From Aliivibrio wodanis (GTDB lineage Bacteria > Pseudomonadota > Gammaproteobacteria > Enterobacterales > Vibrionaceae), in the NCBI GenBank assembly GCA_000953695.1, contig LN554846.1:186001-250000 (forward strand): DNA of 64,000 bases. The letters run 5' to 3'. The notes beneath the pieces were generated by a model. The model was not told the DNA's origin and ran no database searches. It was given only the letters and a program-made list of their open reading frames with translations. Below, piece after piece: positions 27,910 to 36,663 of this stretch. Every line of letters starts with the position of its first letter. The stretch's first letter is position 1. Made by a program: the position numbers and the translations under genes.

Positions 27910-27943
27910 AAAAATAGCGACCTAATATGGTCGCTATTTTTTT
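27910..27943. terminator. Bidirectional terminator after gspD
   Basis: A 12-bp stem AAAATAGCGACC / GGTCGCTATTTT with a 6-base loop, flanked by A on the left and seven T on the right. It ends the secretion operon and the convergent DsbA-like gene. Confidence 0.92.
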
Positions 27944-27966
27944 ACTCTAATAAAGTAAATATTAGT

Positions 27967-28692
27967 TTATTTTTCAGAGAATAGAGCAACAGCTTCGTCT
28001 AAGTTTTCAAGAGTTAATGCACCCTTCATAACTTTAAAGTCACGGATCTCAAGTCCTGTATTTTTACCAATAACAAACGCTGGGGTGCTATTTAATCCAA
28101 CACTTGCAGCGTATTTGTAAGATGCATTAACCGACTTCAACTGTTTATTATCAGACATACAAGTGGCAAATTTATCACCATCTAACATTAACTTTTCAGC
28201 CTCTTGAGCATAAGAGTCAGGTGTTAATTTTGAACCAATTGCAAATAATGCTTCTTTCATCGGCTCATAAGTATCGATGTTTTGCTCAGCTGTACAGCGT
28301 AAAGCTACGGCAGCAGGAACCGCTTGTGGGTGAATAGAAATAAGAGGAAGTTCGCGAGCTACGTAATAAACCATTCCTGTATCAATGTACTTCTTCTTGA
28401 AATCAGGAAAAGTGTTTGTTTGGAATTTTGCGCAGTAAGGACACTGAATATCAGTAAATTCAACTAATGCTAAAGGTGCTTTAGGATCACCAAGGGCAAT
28501 ACCATCAGAGAAGGCAATAGTCTCAGGCATTGAGACTAAATTCGATTGCTTCACACTACTTGCTAGTAAACGTTGGTTAGTTTCAAGGTTCGTGATACGT
28601 TGCGTTAACTCTTTGATTTGCTGCTGTTCATTAGTAGATGAACAACCAGAAAGAACTAAAAGAGCTAATGCAGATAGGGCGATTTTTTTCAC
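27967..28692 (-). CDS. DsbA-like thiol-disulfide lipoprotein, 5' flank cut by IS30
   Basis: The native start is taken as GTG at 28692 (VKKIALSALALLVLSGC), giving 241 residues with lipobox LSGC. A short coiled coil precedes a thioredoxin/DsbA domain with the active site CPYC (FTDIQCPYCAKFQ) and the cis-Pro loop LNSTPAFVIG. It should be a periplasmic disulfide oxidase or isomerase tethered to a membrane. The IS30 element begins 11 bp upstream of the GTG and removes the original ribosome site and promoter. The open frame now continues to an ATG inside the IS end (28725). Four cysteines in the surface protein nearby are plausible substrates (inference). Confidence 0.8.
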   Translation of the reverse strand: MKKIALSALALLVLSGCSSTNEQQQIKELTQRITNLETNQRLLASSVKQSNLVSMPETIAFSDGIALGDPKAPLALVEFTDIQCPYCAKFQTNTFPDFKKKYIDTGMVYYVARELPLISIHPQAVPAAVALRCTAEQNIDTYEPMKEALFAIGSKLTPDSYAQEAEKLMLDGDKFATCMSDNKQLKSVNASYKYAASVGLNSTPAFVIGKNTGLEIRDFKVMKGALTLENLDEAVALFSEK

Positions 28693-28699
28693 AAGAAGG

Positions 28700-29656
28700 C
28701 TAGATCGTAACAATAACCGACACACGCTTACCGCTTAAAAACTCACTCGGACTCAGAAAATTTAATGCCTTTCTAGGTCTCGAATTAATCAAAAACTCTG
28801 CCTGTTTAACCTCTTTTGCAGCAAGTTCTCCAATGGCCATTCCCTTTGGGAAAAAACGCCTTAGTAAACCATTGGTATTTTCATTCAAACCTCGTTGCCA
28901 GGAATGGTAAGGTTTAGCAAAATAAATGTCACAGTTCAGATGCTTAGCTATCTTAGCATGACCCGCAAACTCTCCGCCATTATCAAATGTGATTGTTTTG
29001 CAAAGTTCTTTAAAGGGCTTCATCATGCGATTTATCCCACGAGTGACTGCTTTTTTAGACTTGCTACGTACTTTGCAAGTAACTAATAGCTTAGATACTC
29101 GCTCTACCATAGTGACTAAATACCCATCTTGACCATAAACAGTATCACCTTCCCAGTGGCCAATTTCTGAGTTATCGTCAACAATAGCAGGCCGGAGAGA
29201 GATATCAGCGCGGTTGGGAATTAGTCTTGCTCCAGCTTCTACACCTTTACGCTGTTTGTATTTTTTACCTTTTCGAGCAAGCATTCTTTGCCAATGCTCT
29301 CTTTTAACTACATTGTAAATAGTACTGCAACATATTGTATTTTCTATTTTTTCTTTATGCATTCGTCCAGATATTTGCTCTGGGCTCCAACCAAGTTGTA
29401 GGTATATTTGAATTATTTTCTTATTCTTTTGGCCACACTTTGTGTGCTTAATTGAAAGTGTTCTTTTTTGAAAAGCATGTTTATGCGCTTGCTCGGCAGA
29501 ATAACTTCCAACAGGACAGCGTCGTAATTCCCTTGAAATGGAGCCATTGCTCCGTTTTAATTTTTGTCCTATTTCCCGAGCAGAAATACTATGTGTATTC
29601 CAAGCTTCAATCTGGTATCTTTCACTTAGTGTCAGTTGCTTATATTGGTGTCCCAT
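28700..29656 (-). CDS. IS30-family transposase
   Basis: A protein of 318 residues with an N-terminal helix-turn-helix (YKQLTLSERYQIEAW, LKRSNGSISRELRR) and a DDE catalytic domain: first Asp in IGHWEGDTVYG, second in ITFDNGGEFAGH, Glu in WQRGLNENTNGLLRRFFP. The complete ORF and inverted repeats suggest an active copy. The reading frame runs through the terminal repeat, and its TAG stop is made by the target-site sequence CTAG rather than by the element. Confidence 0.95.
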   Translation of the reverse strand: MGHQYKQLTLSERYQIEAWNTHSISAREIGQKLKRSNGSISRELRRCPVGSYSAEQAHKHAFQKRTLSIKHTKCGQKNKKIIQIYLQLGWSPEQISGRMHKEKIENTICCSTIYNVVKREHWQRMLARKGKKYKQRKGVEAGARLIPNRADISLRPAIVDDNSEIGHWEGDTVYGQDGYLVTMVERVSKLLVTCKVRSKSKKAVTRGINRMMKPFKELCKTITFDNGGEFAGHAKIAKHLNCDIYFAKPYHSWQRGLNENTNGLLRRFFPKGMAIGELAAKEVKQAEFLINSRPRKALNFLSPSEFLSGKRVSVIVTI

Positions 29657-29747
29657 GTGGTTACCTTAGTTGATTGTGTGAGAGCTTGAAGCTTATAGGC
29701 AACTGACTCTCTAATCTATACCAAAGTGTGTCGGTTATTCTTGGGAT
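28704..29747 (-). mobile_element. IS30-family insertion sequence, 1044 bp
   Basis: Terminal inverted repeats are imperfect: ATCGTAACAATAACCGACAC at the left, and ATCCCAAGAATAACCGACAC as the reverse complement of the right end (3 mismatches over 22 bp). Both ends are flanked by CTAG (28700-28703 and 29748-29751), read as a 4-bp target duplication. It inserted between a DsbA-like gene and the control region of the polysaccharide export operon, so it could affect both. Confidence 0.9.
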
Positions 29748-29862
29748 CTAGGAAGTACCTTTTATATCGTAATAAATCTGCCTATAGCAGCAGACATGAA
29801 TGTTTATATATTTATGCAATATGTTATTATATAGACAAGTTAAACAAAAAAAATTCAAACAT

Positions 29863-29868
29863 TATAAT
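29863..29868 (+). promoter_or_regulatory. Candidate -10 box of the export operon
   Basis: A perfect TATAAT with a weak TTAAAC at the right -35 distance (17-bp spacer). It lies 33 bp before the ops element, which fits ops being in the early transcribed leader. The IS30 element ends about 115 bp upstream and leaves it intact. Confidence 0.5.
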
Positions 29869-29901
29869 CGAATCGCTGACTGGGAATGTGATACACCAAT
29901 G

Positions 29902-29912
29902 GGCGGTAGCGT
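29902..29912 (+). promoter_or_regulatory. ops element (RfaH recruitment site, JUMPstart core)
   Basis: GGCGGTAGCGT matches the core of the operon polarity suppressor, inside ACCAATGGGCGGTAGCGTAT. In enteric bacteria and vibrios this element pauses RNA polymerase and loads RfaH, which allows long polysaccharide operons to be read through. It sits 30 bp before the lipoprotein gene that opens the second glycan locus. No equivalent was seen ahead of the wzi operon. Confidence 0.9.
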
Positions 29913-29941
29913 ATCTAAATTTCACCATTTCGGGTAAAAAC

Positions 29942-30322
29942 ATGCAGAAAATATTCCTAATCGCAGGACTATCCTTGGTTCTTATGGGGTGCGCAAGTAA
30001 ACCAAAAGAAGTTAATGCCTCTCTCTTCCTGGTTTCACAACAAGATCCTGTTGGTGATGTTATCCCTGAAAAATATGATTCGCTGTTAAATGATAGTACT
30101 TCACAATCTGTCTTTATTGAAGATATGGCCATACAGACAAAAGCGTTTTATTTCTCTGCTTTAGGTAATCAATGCCGCACAATTCAGGTAATTAAAAACG
30201 ATAAAATGCAAACGCGTTCAGCCTGCCTTTATGTTGAAAAAGAAGAGAAAACAGAAAAAGAAATTCAACGTTGGTATTTGATCCCAAGCATTATTAAACC
30301 AACGCTTAACGTTAGCTTCTAA
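29942..30322 (+). CDS. Small lipoprotein, first gene of export operon
   Basis: A protein of 126 residues from ATG 29942, preferred to a much longer upstream frame that lacks a signal and crosses the IS30 end. It has a lipobox (SLVLMGC, Cys17), followed by a mature domain with two further cysteines (GNQCRTIQVI and RSACLYVE) that could form a disulfide. I do not recognise the family. Its place directly before the Wza/KpsD-like gene, with stop and start overlapping (taATG), implies a part in outer-membrane export. Confidence 0.7.
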   Translation: MQKIFLIAGLSLVLMGCASKPKEVNASLFLVSQQDPVGDVIPEKYDSLLNDSTSQSVFIEDMAIQTKAFYFSALGNQCRTIQVIKNDKMQTRSACLYVEKEEKTEKEIQRWYLIPSIIKPTLNVSF

Positions 30323-32034
30323 TGGTTATTAAAATGAAAAAAATCACCGCAATTGCGACGTCAATTATTCCGTTTTTACTGTTAAATACTGCTTTTGCTA
30401 GCAGTGTTGATCTAGCTAAATTATCTGAAACCTCAAAAGTTAAACCTAATAGCACAGCTGTAAATGATTCATATGCTAAAACACATCGTAATGGCGTGCT
30501 ATTACCAGGTGAAGTGGATATTAAAGAGCTTTTACCTCAAGTTGAGAGTGATGCTCAACCACCCTATGGAGCAAACGTATTTGCTGGGGGATATGAGACA
30601 GAAAGAGTAGATGGCTTAAATGATAATTATGCCATTGCCCCAGGTGATAAAATTAATATTTGGTTATGGGGTGCAGTAGAGTATACCGACCTAGCAACAG
30701 TAGATAACCAAGGTAATATTTTTATTCCTAATATTGGCCCTATCTCAGTTGGTGGTGTAAAAGCAAACAAAGTAAATGATGTCGTTAAATCTAAAATTCG
30801 TTCAGTTTATACCAAAAATGTTAGTGTTTACGTTAACTTACTGACAGCAACTCCTATCAGTGTTTATATTGCAGGGTCAGCTATTCGACCTGGGCAATAT
30901 GCAGGTATGGCTTCAGATTCGTTATTGTATTTCTTAAAGCGAGCTGGAGGCATCGACTCTGATCGCGGTAGTTATCGTGATATCTCTATTTTACGTAATG
31001 GAGAAGAGGTCGCTACAATAGATTTATATGACTTTATGACAAAAGGGCTTTTAGAGTCTGTTAATTTTCAAGATGAAGATACCATCTTTATTCACAAGCA
31101 AAAATCCACGATCAGTGTGATGGGCGATGTGAAAAATCCTTTTAAATTTGAGCTCAATAGCGATGAAAAAAATGGGGAAAGATTAACTTACCTTGCTTCA
31201 CCATTAGCCAAGGTGAGTCATGTTGGTGTTGTGGGTACGCGCAGTGATGGTCCTTTCTCTATCTATATTCCTTATTCAGAGTTTGCTGATTATCAATTAC
31301 AAGATGGTGATAAAGTCATCTTCAATGCTGATCTTCACGCTCAAGTTCTTGATATTCAATTATCAGGCAGCTATTTAGGTCCGTCATACTATGCAGTGCA
31401 GAAGAAGTCTCGTCTGCATGAACTATTACAGCATGTTGAAGTTGAAAATGAATTGGCTAACTATGAATCGATTTATATTCTAAGAAAAAGTGTTGCTCAA
31501 CGTCAAAAACAGATGATTGAAGAATCACTAAACCGATTAGAACGAAGTGTATTTACAGCACCTGCCTCTTCTGATGGCGAAGCGGCTATTAGAGCAAAAG
31601 AAGCACAAATGGTGATGCAATTTGCAGAGAAAGCCAGAAGAGTTCAGCCACTAGGCAAGGTCGTTGTGGCTGATAACGGACAAATAGCCAATATTCTTCT
31701 AGAGCAAGGCGATATTATTGTTATCCCACCAAAGAGTGATTTAATCGAAATTGGTGGTGAAGTACTGATGCCTCAAGCGGTGGTGTATAACCCTAATGCC
31801 ACGTTAGATGACTATATTGCTTGGGCTGGTGGATTCTCTGATCGTGCAGATGATGAGCGAATCGCAATTGTTCGCGCCAATGGTTTGGTTGATTTTAATG
31901 GCAGCAGTTCATTAAATAAAGGTGATCAGATACTAGTTTTACCTAAAGTTGACACTAAAACGATGCAAGCGGTTAAAGATATAACCCAAATTATTTATCA
32001 AATTGCTGTCGCTGCCAATGTTGTTGTTAACTAG
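30322..32034 (+). CDS. Polysaccharide export protein, KpsD/Wza-like
   Basis: A protein of 570 residues; ATG 30322 overlaps the previous stop, with a second ATG at 30334 also possible. Signal peptide to about AFA. The Poly_export domain holds YAIAPGDKINIWLWG and IFIPNIGPISVGG; SLBB-type repeats follow (ISVYIAGSAIRPGQY, ISVMGDVKNPFKFE, LIEIGGEVLMPQAV). No lipobox. Together with KpsM, KpsT and KpsE homologues directly downstream it forms the classic ABC-transporter-dependent exporter, where it makes the periplasmic and outer-membrane channel. Confidence 0.88.
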   Translation: MVIKMKKITAIATSIIPFLLLNTAFASSVDLAKLSETSKVKPNSTAVNDSYAKTHRNGVLLPGEVDIKELLPQVESDAQPPYGANVFAGGYETERVDGLNDNYAIAPGDKINIWLWGAVEYTDLATVDNQGNIFIPNIGPISVGGVKANKVNDVVKSKIRSVYTKNVSVYVNLLTATPISVYIAGSAIRPGQYAGMASDSLLYFLKRAGGIDSDRGSYRDISILRNGEEVATIDLYDFMTKGLLESVNFQDEDTIFIHKQKSTISVMGDVKNPFKFELNSDEKNGERLTYLASPLAKVSHVGVVGTRSDGPFSIYIPYSEFADYQLQDGDKVIFNADLHAQVLDIQLSGSYLGPSYYAVQKKSRLHELLQHVEVENELANYESIYILRKSVAQRQKQMIEESLNRLERSVFTAPASSDGEAAIRAKEAQMVMQFAEKARRVQPLGKVVVADNGQIANILLEQGDIIVIPPKSDLIEIGGEVLMPQAVVYNPNATLDDYIAWAGGFSDRADDERIAIVRANGLVDFNGSSSLNKGDQILVLPKVDTKTMQAVKDITQIIYQIAVAANVVVN

Positions 32035-32076
32035 AGTGATTGAAGTGCTACATAAGAAAGAGATACGGGATATATC

Positions 32077-32862
32077 ATGGCTGTAGTTAAAAAACGCTCG
32101 ACCATAAAAATATGGGGAGATGTGATTTTTGCCATATTTCTGCGTGAGATAAAGAGTAAGTTTAGTGATAAGCTCGGTATTATCTGGGCTGTGATTTCCC
32201 CTCTCTCTTTTATTTTGATGATGTCATCAATGCGAGGGTTGCTAGATGGCGGAACAACGCACTCGATGCCTAATTTTTTCTTTATGGCCTATGGAATGGT
32301 TTACATTCAATTATTAATATCGACAATTAGTGCTGCTGGTGGTGCGATTAAGAAAAATAAATCACTGTTTGCGTTTCGTCAGGTACAACCTATCAGTTCT
32401 ATTATTGCTTGTTGTGGTTTAGAGCTGCTGATTAAGATATTTGTAATTATTCCTATTTTCTTATTTGCTGCATTTTTAAGAATTGAAATCCAAATAGCGG
32501 ACCCATTAGAAGTCATGCTAAATCTAACAAAAGTGTGGTTGATTGGGATGAGCATAGGTACTTTGTTTTCGTTAGCTTCATGTTATGTTGCAGAAGTAAC
32601 AAAAGTTCAAAGCTTACTGATTAGGCCATTATTTTTTGTATCGGGTACTTTCTTTAGTCTTCAAGATTTTCATCCAAGCGTTTGGCCTTATTTAGACTGG
32701 AACCCTATTTTACATGCGATTGAGTTATCACGACAAGCGGCTTACCCAACTTTTGGCGCGGTAGGGGTGTCTGATTTTTATTTAGATGCAAGTACTCTTG
32801 TATGCGTATTTTTTGCGTTGGCGTGTTATCACATCAGTTGGAAACAGGCGATTAGCCGCTAA
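32077..32862 (+). CDS. kpsM: Polysaccharide ABC transporter permease, KpsM-like
   Basis: A protein of 261 residues of the ABC-2 type with about six membrane segments. It shows FLREIKSKFSDKLGIIWAVI at the N-terminus, then FMAYGMVYIQLLISTIS, and the late FVSGTFFSLQDFHPSVWPYLDWNPILHAIELSR block typical of KpsM/CtrC/Wzm. It carries the lipid-linked polymer across the inner membrane. Its stop overlaps the start of the ATPase gene, as is usual for this pair. Confidence 0.92.
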   Translation: MAVVKKRSTIKIWGDVIFAIFLREIKSKFSDKLGIIWAVISPLSFILMMSSMRGLLDGGTTHSMPNFFFMAYGMVYIQLLISTISAAGGAIKKNKSLFAFRQVQPISSIIACCGLELLIKIFVIIPIFLFAAFLRIEIQIADPLEVMLNLTKVWLIGMSIGTLFSLASCYVAEVTKVQSLLIRPLFFVSGTFFSLQDFHPSVWPYLDWNPILHAIELSRQAAYPTFGAVGVSDFYLDASTLVCVFFALACYHISWKQAISR

Positions 32863-33512
32863 TGATTAAATTACATCAATTAACAAAATACTACCCATCA
32901 GAGCTAGGGCATCAGTACATCTTTAAAGACGTTAACTTTACCATCCCAACCGATCGTAATATTGCGATTTTAGGTTCAAATGGTGCTGGTAAATCTACTC
33001 TATTTCGGATCCTTGCAGGCAGTGAATACCCAAACAAAGGGCGAGTAATTACAGATAAAAGCCTATCTTGGCCTGTCGCGCTTGCTACTGGCATTCATAC
33101 CAAAATGACCGGACGTGAAAATACCCGTTTTATTGGTCGAGTGAATGGAGTGGCAGATCTCGAAGAGTACGAGCATAAAGTTCAAGTTTTTGCTGAGTTA
33201 GGTATTAAATACGATCTTCCTGTAGGGACTTACTCTAGTGGTATGCGCTCACGTTTAGCTTTTGGTTGCTGTACTGCGATTGATTTTGATGTTTATTTGA
33301 TTGATGAAGCAACATCGGTTGGGGATCAAAAGTTCAGAAAAAAAGCCAAACAAACACTCTTAGATAAAAGTAAAAAGGCGAGTGTTATCATGGTTAGTCA
33401 TGATCCAAAAGAGCTTAAAGAGTTTTGTGACAGTGCCATCATATTAGATAAAGGAACACTTACCTTTTATGATGATTTAGATGCAGCCCTTGCAATATAT
33501 CAAGAATTATAA
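32862..33512 (+). CDS. kpsT: Polysaccharide ABC transporter ATPase, KpsT-like
   Basis: A protein of 216 residues with Walker A GSNGAGKSTLFRIL near residue 39, signature YSSGMRSRLAFG, Walker B VYLIDEATSVGD and the switch His in VIMVSHDPKE. It is the short KpsT/CtrD form without the C-terminal carbohydrate-binding domain of Wzt, which argues for group 2/3-type capsule export of a complete chain. Confidence 0.94.
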   Translation: MIKLHQLTKYYPSELGHQYIFKDVNFTIPTDRNIAILGSNGAGKSTLFRILAGSEYPNKGRVITDKSLSWPVALATGIHTKMTGRENTRFIGRVNGVADLEEYEHKVQVFAELGIKYDLPVGTYSSGMRSRLAFGCCTAIDFDVYLIDEATSVGDQKFRKKAKQTLLDKSKKASVIMVSHDPKELKEFCDSAIILDKGTLTFYDDLDAALAIYQEL

Positions 33513-33524
33513 ATTAGGTTAATC

Positions 33525-34961
33525 ATGCCAGAACAACGATTTAAACAGTTTGCTACGCAATTTACTCAAGAGCAGTTTGCAGATGCGACCTTGTTAGAAG
33601 CAGAAGCAAAAAAATATTTAACCAGTGATCCAGAACTTGCAAAGAAAATTCAAGCAAGAGCAGATGCATTAAAAGAAAATCAAAAAAAATACCAAGCACT
33701 GCAGCTGAAAATTGAGCAAGAAAAAAAAGAAAATCAAATAGAGGCGAACAAAATTGATGCGGATAAAAAACCTGTTGTTGTCTCAATGCCTGAACCAAAA
33801 ATAGAAATTCCATCAATGGTTTCACCAAGCAAATCATTGAAGAGAAAAGAGAAAACGATAAAAGAGAAAGCACAAGGAATGATGAGAAGTGGCTTATTTA
33901 TCTTTATCTTTTTGCCAACATTTATCTTTTCTATTTATCAACTGCTTATTGCTTCCCCTCGTTACGAAAGTCAATCACAGCTAATAGTACAACAGCCAGA
34001 TAGTATGGCGACGATGGATGCTTCAATGGCGATCTTAAGTGGATTAGGTGGCGGAGCTAGCAGCACAGATACAGAGCTTGTTAAGGCGTATATTTACTCA
34101 TCAGATATGGTCGCCTTTTTAAATCAAGAGCTTAATTTGCGAGAACACTATAGCGAGTCAGGATCTGATTATTTTAGTCGTTTTCATAGCGATGAGAGTA
34201 AAGAGGCTTTTCTTGAGTATTATAAAAAGCATATTACAGTAGCCATTGATGAAAAATCAGGAGTAATTACCGTATTAAGCCAAGCTTTTACTCCAGAAAA
34301 AGCCAATCAAATAACTAAGAAAATAGTAGCGCGAGCAGAGTGGTACATTAACTCGATAGGGCACCATTTAGCGAGTGAGCAGTTAACTTTTATTAAAAAA
34401 GAGCATGAGTTAGTCGAACTACGCTTACAAGAAGCCCAATCTCAATTACTTAACTTTCAGCGTAAACATAGCTTATTAGACCCAACAGCAGAAGGGGCTT
34501 CAATGCAGCAAATTACGTATAGTATTGAAGGTGAGCTTGCGACGAAAGAGACAGAGCTAAAGGCTCTAACTAGCATCATGAGCCTTAAAGCACCACAAGT
34601 GGTGGCGATTAAAAATGAGATTAAAGCGCTAAAAAATCAACTGAAAATTGAACGAAGTAAATTAACAGAATCAGGAAAAGCAACCTTATCGGTTAGTGAG
34701 ATTTTGTCAAAATACACAGATCTAAAAATCAAAGTAGAGTTGGCACTGCAAGGGTATACCTCTTCTCAAGTCTCACTTGAAAAATCACGTATTGAAGCTT
34801 ATCGACAAATTAAATACTTAATAGTGGTAGAGAAGGCAACAGTACCTGAATCACATAAATATCCAGATACGTTTTATAACATCACTTTATTTTTTGCACT
34901 CAGTTTGATCATCTTTGCGATTGGTCGAATCATCACAATGACAATTCAAGAGTTGCGTTAA
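33525..34961 (+). CDS. kpsE: Capsule export inner-membrane protein, KpsE/CtrB-like
   Basis: A protein of 478 residues. An unusual cytosolic N-terminus of about 120 residues, rich in Lys, Glu and Gln, precedes the first membrane segment (LFIFIFLPTFIFSIYQLLIA). The periplasmic part follows with SPRYESQSQLIVQQPDS, a long coiled coil and a PESHKYPDTFYN motif before the second membrane segment. This is the polysaccharide co-polymerase layout of KpsE/CtrB/BexC that joins the ABC transporter to the outer-membrane channel. The N-terminal extension is longer than in E. coli KpsE (382 residues in all). Confidence 0.9.
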   Translation: MPEQRFKQFATQFTQEQFADATLLEAEAKKYLTSDPELAKKIQARADALKENQKKYQALQLKIEQEKKENQIEANKIDADKKPVVVSMPEPKIEIPSMVSPSKSLKRKEKTIKEKAQGMMRSGLFIFIFLPTFIFSIYQLLIASPRYESQSQLIVQQPDSMATMDASMAILSGLGGGASSTDTELVKAYIYSSDMVAFLNQELNLREHYSESGSDYFSRFHSDESKEAFLEYYKKHITVAIDEKSGVITVLSQAFTPEKANQITKKIVARAEWYINSIGHHLASEQLTFIKKEHELVELRLQEAQSQLLNFQRKHSLLDPTAEGASMQQITYSIEGELATKETELKALTSIMSLKAPQVVAIKNEIKALKNQLKIERSKLTESGKATLSVSEILSKYTDLKIKVELALQGYTSSQVSLEKSRIEAYRQIKYLIVVEKATVPESHKYPDTFYNITLFFALSLIIFAIGRIITMTIQELR

Positions 34962-34991
34962 TCATTTATACTAGGTAGGGACAAACTAATC

Positions 34992-35882
34992 ATGAATCCA
35001 TTAAATCGAAAAGGCATTATTTTAGCGGGTGGCTCAGGTACACGTTTACATCCATTAACTAAAGTGGTGAGTAAGCAGTTAATGCCCGTTTATGATAAAC
35101 CAATGATCTTTTATCCTATATCTAATTTAATGATGGCAGGAATTACAGATATTCTTATCATTTCTACTCCTGAAGAGATCCACCGTTTTGAACGCCTTTT
35201 AGGTGATGGTTCATCATGGGGTGTAAACTTTGAATATGTAGTTCAACCTTCACCAGATGGCCTAGCACAAGCCTTTATTTTAGCTGAAGAGTTTTTAGCT
35301 GGCTCACCTGCGGCATTAGTTTTGGGTGATAATTTATTCTACGGTCATGATTTTGCAGCATCATTAAAAAATGCTAATCAACAAGAAAATGGCGCAACAG
35401 TATTTGGCTATCATGTTTCAAACCCACAATCTTACGGTGTGGTTGAATTTGATGAGAGTGGAACAGCAATTTCGATTGAAGAGAAACCAGAGCAACCAAA
35501 ATCAAATTATGCCGTACCAGGTTTGTACTTCTTTGATAATAAAGTGGTTGAATTTGCTAAAAACGTCCAGCCTTCACCACGTGGTGAGTTAGAAATTACC
35601 GATGTAATTGAGCAGTACTTAGCAACTCAAACGCTTAAAGTAGAGATCATGGGACGTGGCACCGCGTGGTTAGACACTGGCACATTAGATGATTTATTAG
35701 ATGCAGCTATCTTTATTCGAGCAATAGAAAAGCGTCAAGGCTTAAAGATCAGTTGCCCAGAAGAGATCGCTTATCGTATGGGTTACATTGATGCCGAGCA
35801 ACTAAAAACTCTAGCTGAGCCATTGGTTAAATCCGGCTATGGTAAATATTTATTAGGTTTGTTAAATAGCAAAGTATTTTAA
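34992..35882 (+). CDS. rmlA: Glucose-1-phosphate thymidylyltransferase
   Basis: A protein of 296 residues with the nucleotide-binding start [17 protein letters not shown], the catalytic [38 protein letters not shown] and [11 protein letters not shown] blocks. It makes dTDP-glucose, the first step to dTDP-L-rhamnose. Full length. It is followed not directly by rmlC but by a 226-bp repeat-filled gap. Confidence 0.97.
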   Translation: MNPLNRKGIILAGGSGTRLHPLTKVVSKQLMPVYDKPMIFYPISNLMMAGITDILIISTPEEIHRFERLLGDGSSWGVNFEYVVQPSPDGLAQAFILAEEFLAGSPAALVLGDNLFYGHDFAASLKNANQQENGATVFGYHVSNPQSYGVVEFDESGTAISIEEKPEQPKSNYAVPGLYFFDNKVVEFAKNVQPSPRGELEITDVIEQYLATQTLKVEIMGRGTAWLDTGTLDDLLDAAIFIRAIEKRQGLKISCPEEIAYRMGYIDAEQLKTLAEPLVKSGYGKYLLGLLNSKVF

Positions 35883-36108
35883 AAAAATAGTCTAAAAGTA
35901 GAAAGTAGAAAGTAGAAAGTGAAAAGTAGAAAGGGCGTCGCTGCGCTCCTGAAAGTAAAAGAAAAAGCTTGATGTATTCAACTTTAGATACATACCCTAC
36001 CTTTTACCTTTTACCTTTTACCTTTTACCTTTTACTTTTTAACTTTTTAACTTTTTAACTTTTTAACCTTTTAACCTTTTAACCTTTATCTTCGACTTCG
36101 AGCATTGT
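35883..36108. repeat. Repeat-filled gap between rmlA and rmlC
   Basis: The gap opens with AGTAGAA-type heptamers (35896-35930), then a GC-richer GGGCGTCGCTGCGCTCC block. The right half, 35997-36088, is a run of CTTTTAC heptamers that grades into 8-bp CTTTTTAA and CCTTTTAA units. No gene or clear terminator is present. Apart from a short linker the whole gap is repeat. Confidence 0.9.
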
Positions 36109-36657
36109 ATGAAATTTATTGAAACCAACATCCCTGATGTAAAAATTATCGAACCACAAGTGTTTGGCGACGAACGTGGCTTCTTTATGGAAACGTTCCG
36201 TACTACTTTATTTAACGAGCATTGCGGTGAGCGTGAATTTGTTCAAGAAAATCACAGTAAATCAGGACATGGTATTTTACGAGGTTTGCATTATCAAACT
36301 GAAAATACACAAGGCAAATTAGTAAGAGTGACTAAGGGGGAGGTCTTTGACGTAGCTGTTGATATGCGAGAAAGCTCAGAGACTTTTGGTCAATGGGTTG
36401 GTGTCGTTTTATCTGAAGAAAACAAACGTCAACTTTGGGTTCCAGAAGGTTTTGCACACGGCTTTTATGTTATGTCAGAAGAAGCAGAGTTCGTATATAA
36501 GTGTACTGATTATTATAACCCTGCAGCAGAAGCATCATTAAAATGGAATGACCCTACCGTTAATGTTGAATGGCCTTTGGTTAATGGTGCCGCACCTTTA
36601 CTTTCAGCAAAAGATGAAGCCGGTATTTGTTTTAAAGACGCAGTAAAATTTAAGTAG
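36109..36657 (+). CDS. rmlC: dTDP-4-dehydrorhamnose 3,5-epimerase
   Basis: A protein of 182 residues of the cupin type. It shows IPDVKIIEPQVFGDERGFFM, QENHSKSGHGILRGLHYQ with the catalytic His, then VRVTKGEVFDVAVDMRESS, LWVPEGFAHGFYV and YYNPAAEASLKWNDP. This is the third step of dTDP-L-rhamnose synthesis. Length and motifs are normal. Confidence 0.97.
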   Translation: MKFIETNIPDVKIIEPQVFGDERGFFMETFRTTLFNEHCGEREFVQENHSKSGHGILRGLHYQTENTQGKLVRVTKGEVFDVAVDMRESSETFGQWVGVVLSEENKRQLWVPEGFAHGFYVMSEEAEFVYKCTDYYNPAAEASLKWNDPTVNVEWPLVNGAAPLLSAKDEAGICFKDAVKFK

Positions 36658-36663
36658 TATTTT

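Noticed and set aside
29726..29941. Long N-terminal extension of the lipoprotein at 29942
   Set aside because: It begins in the IS30 end and runs over the promoter and ops element; the lipobox signal begins at 29942.
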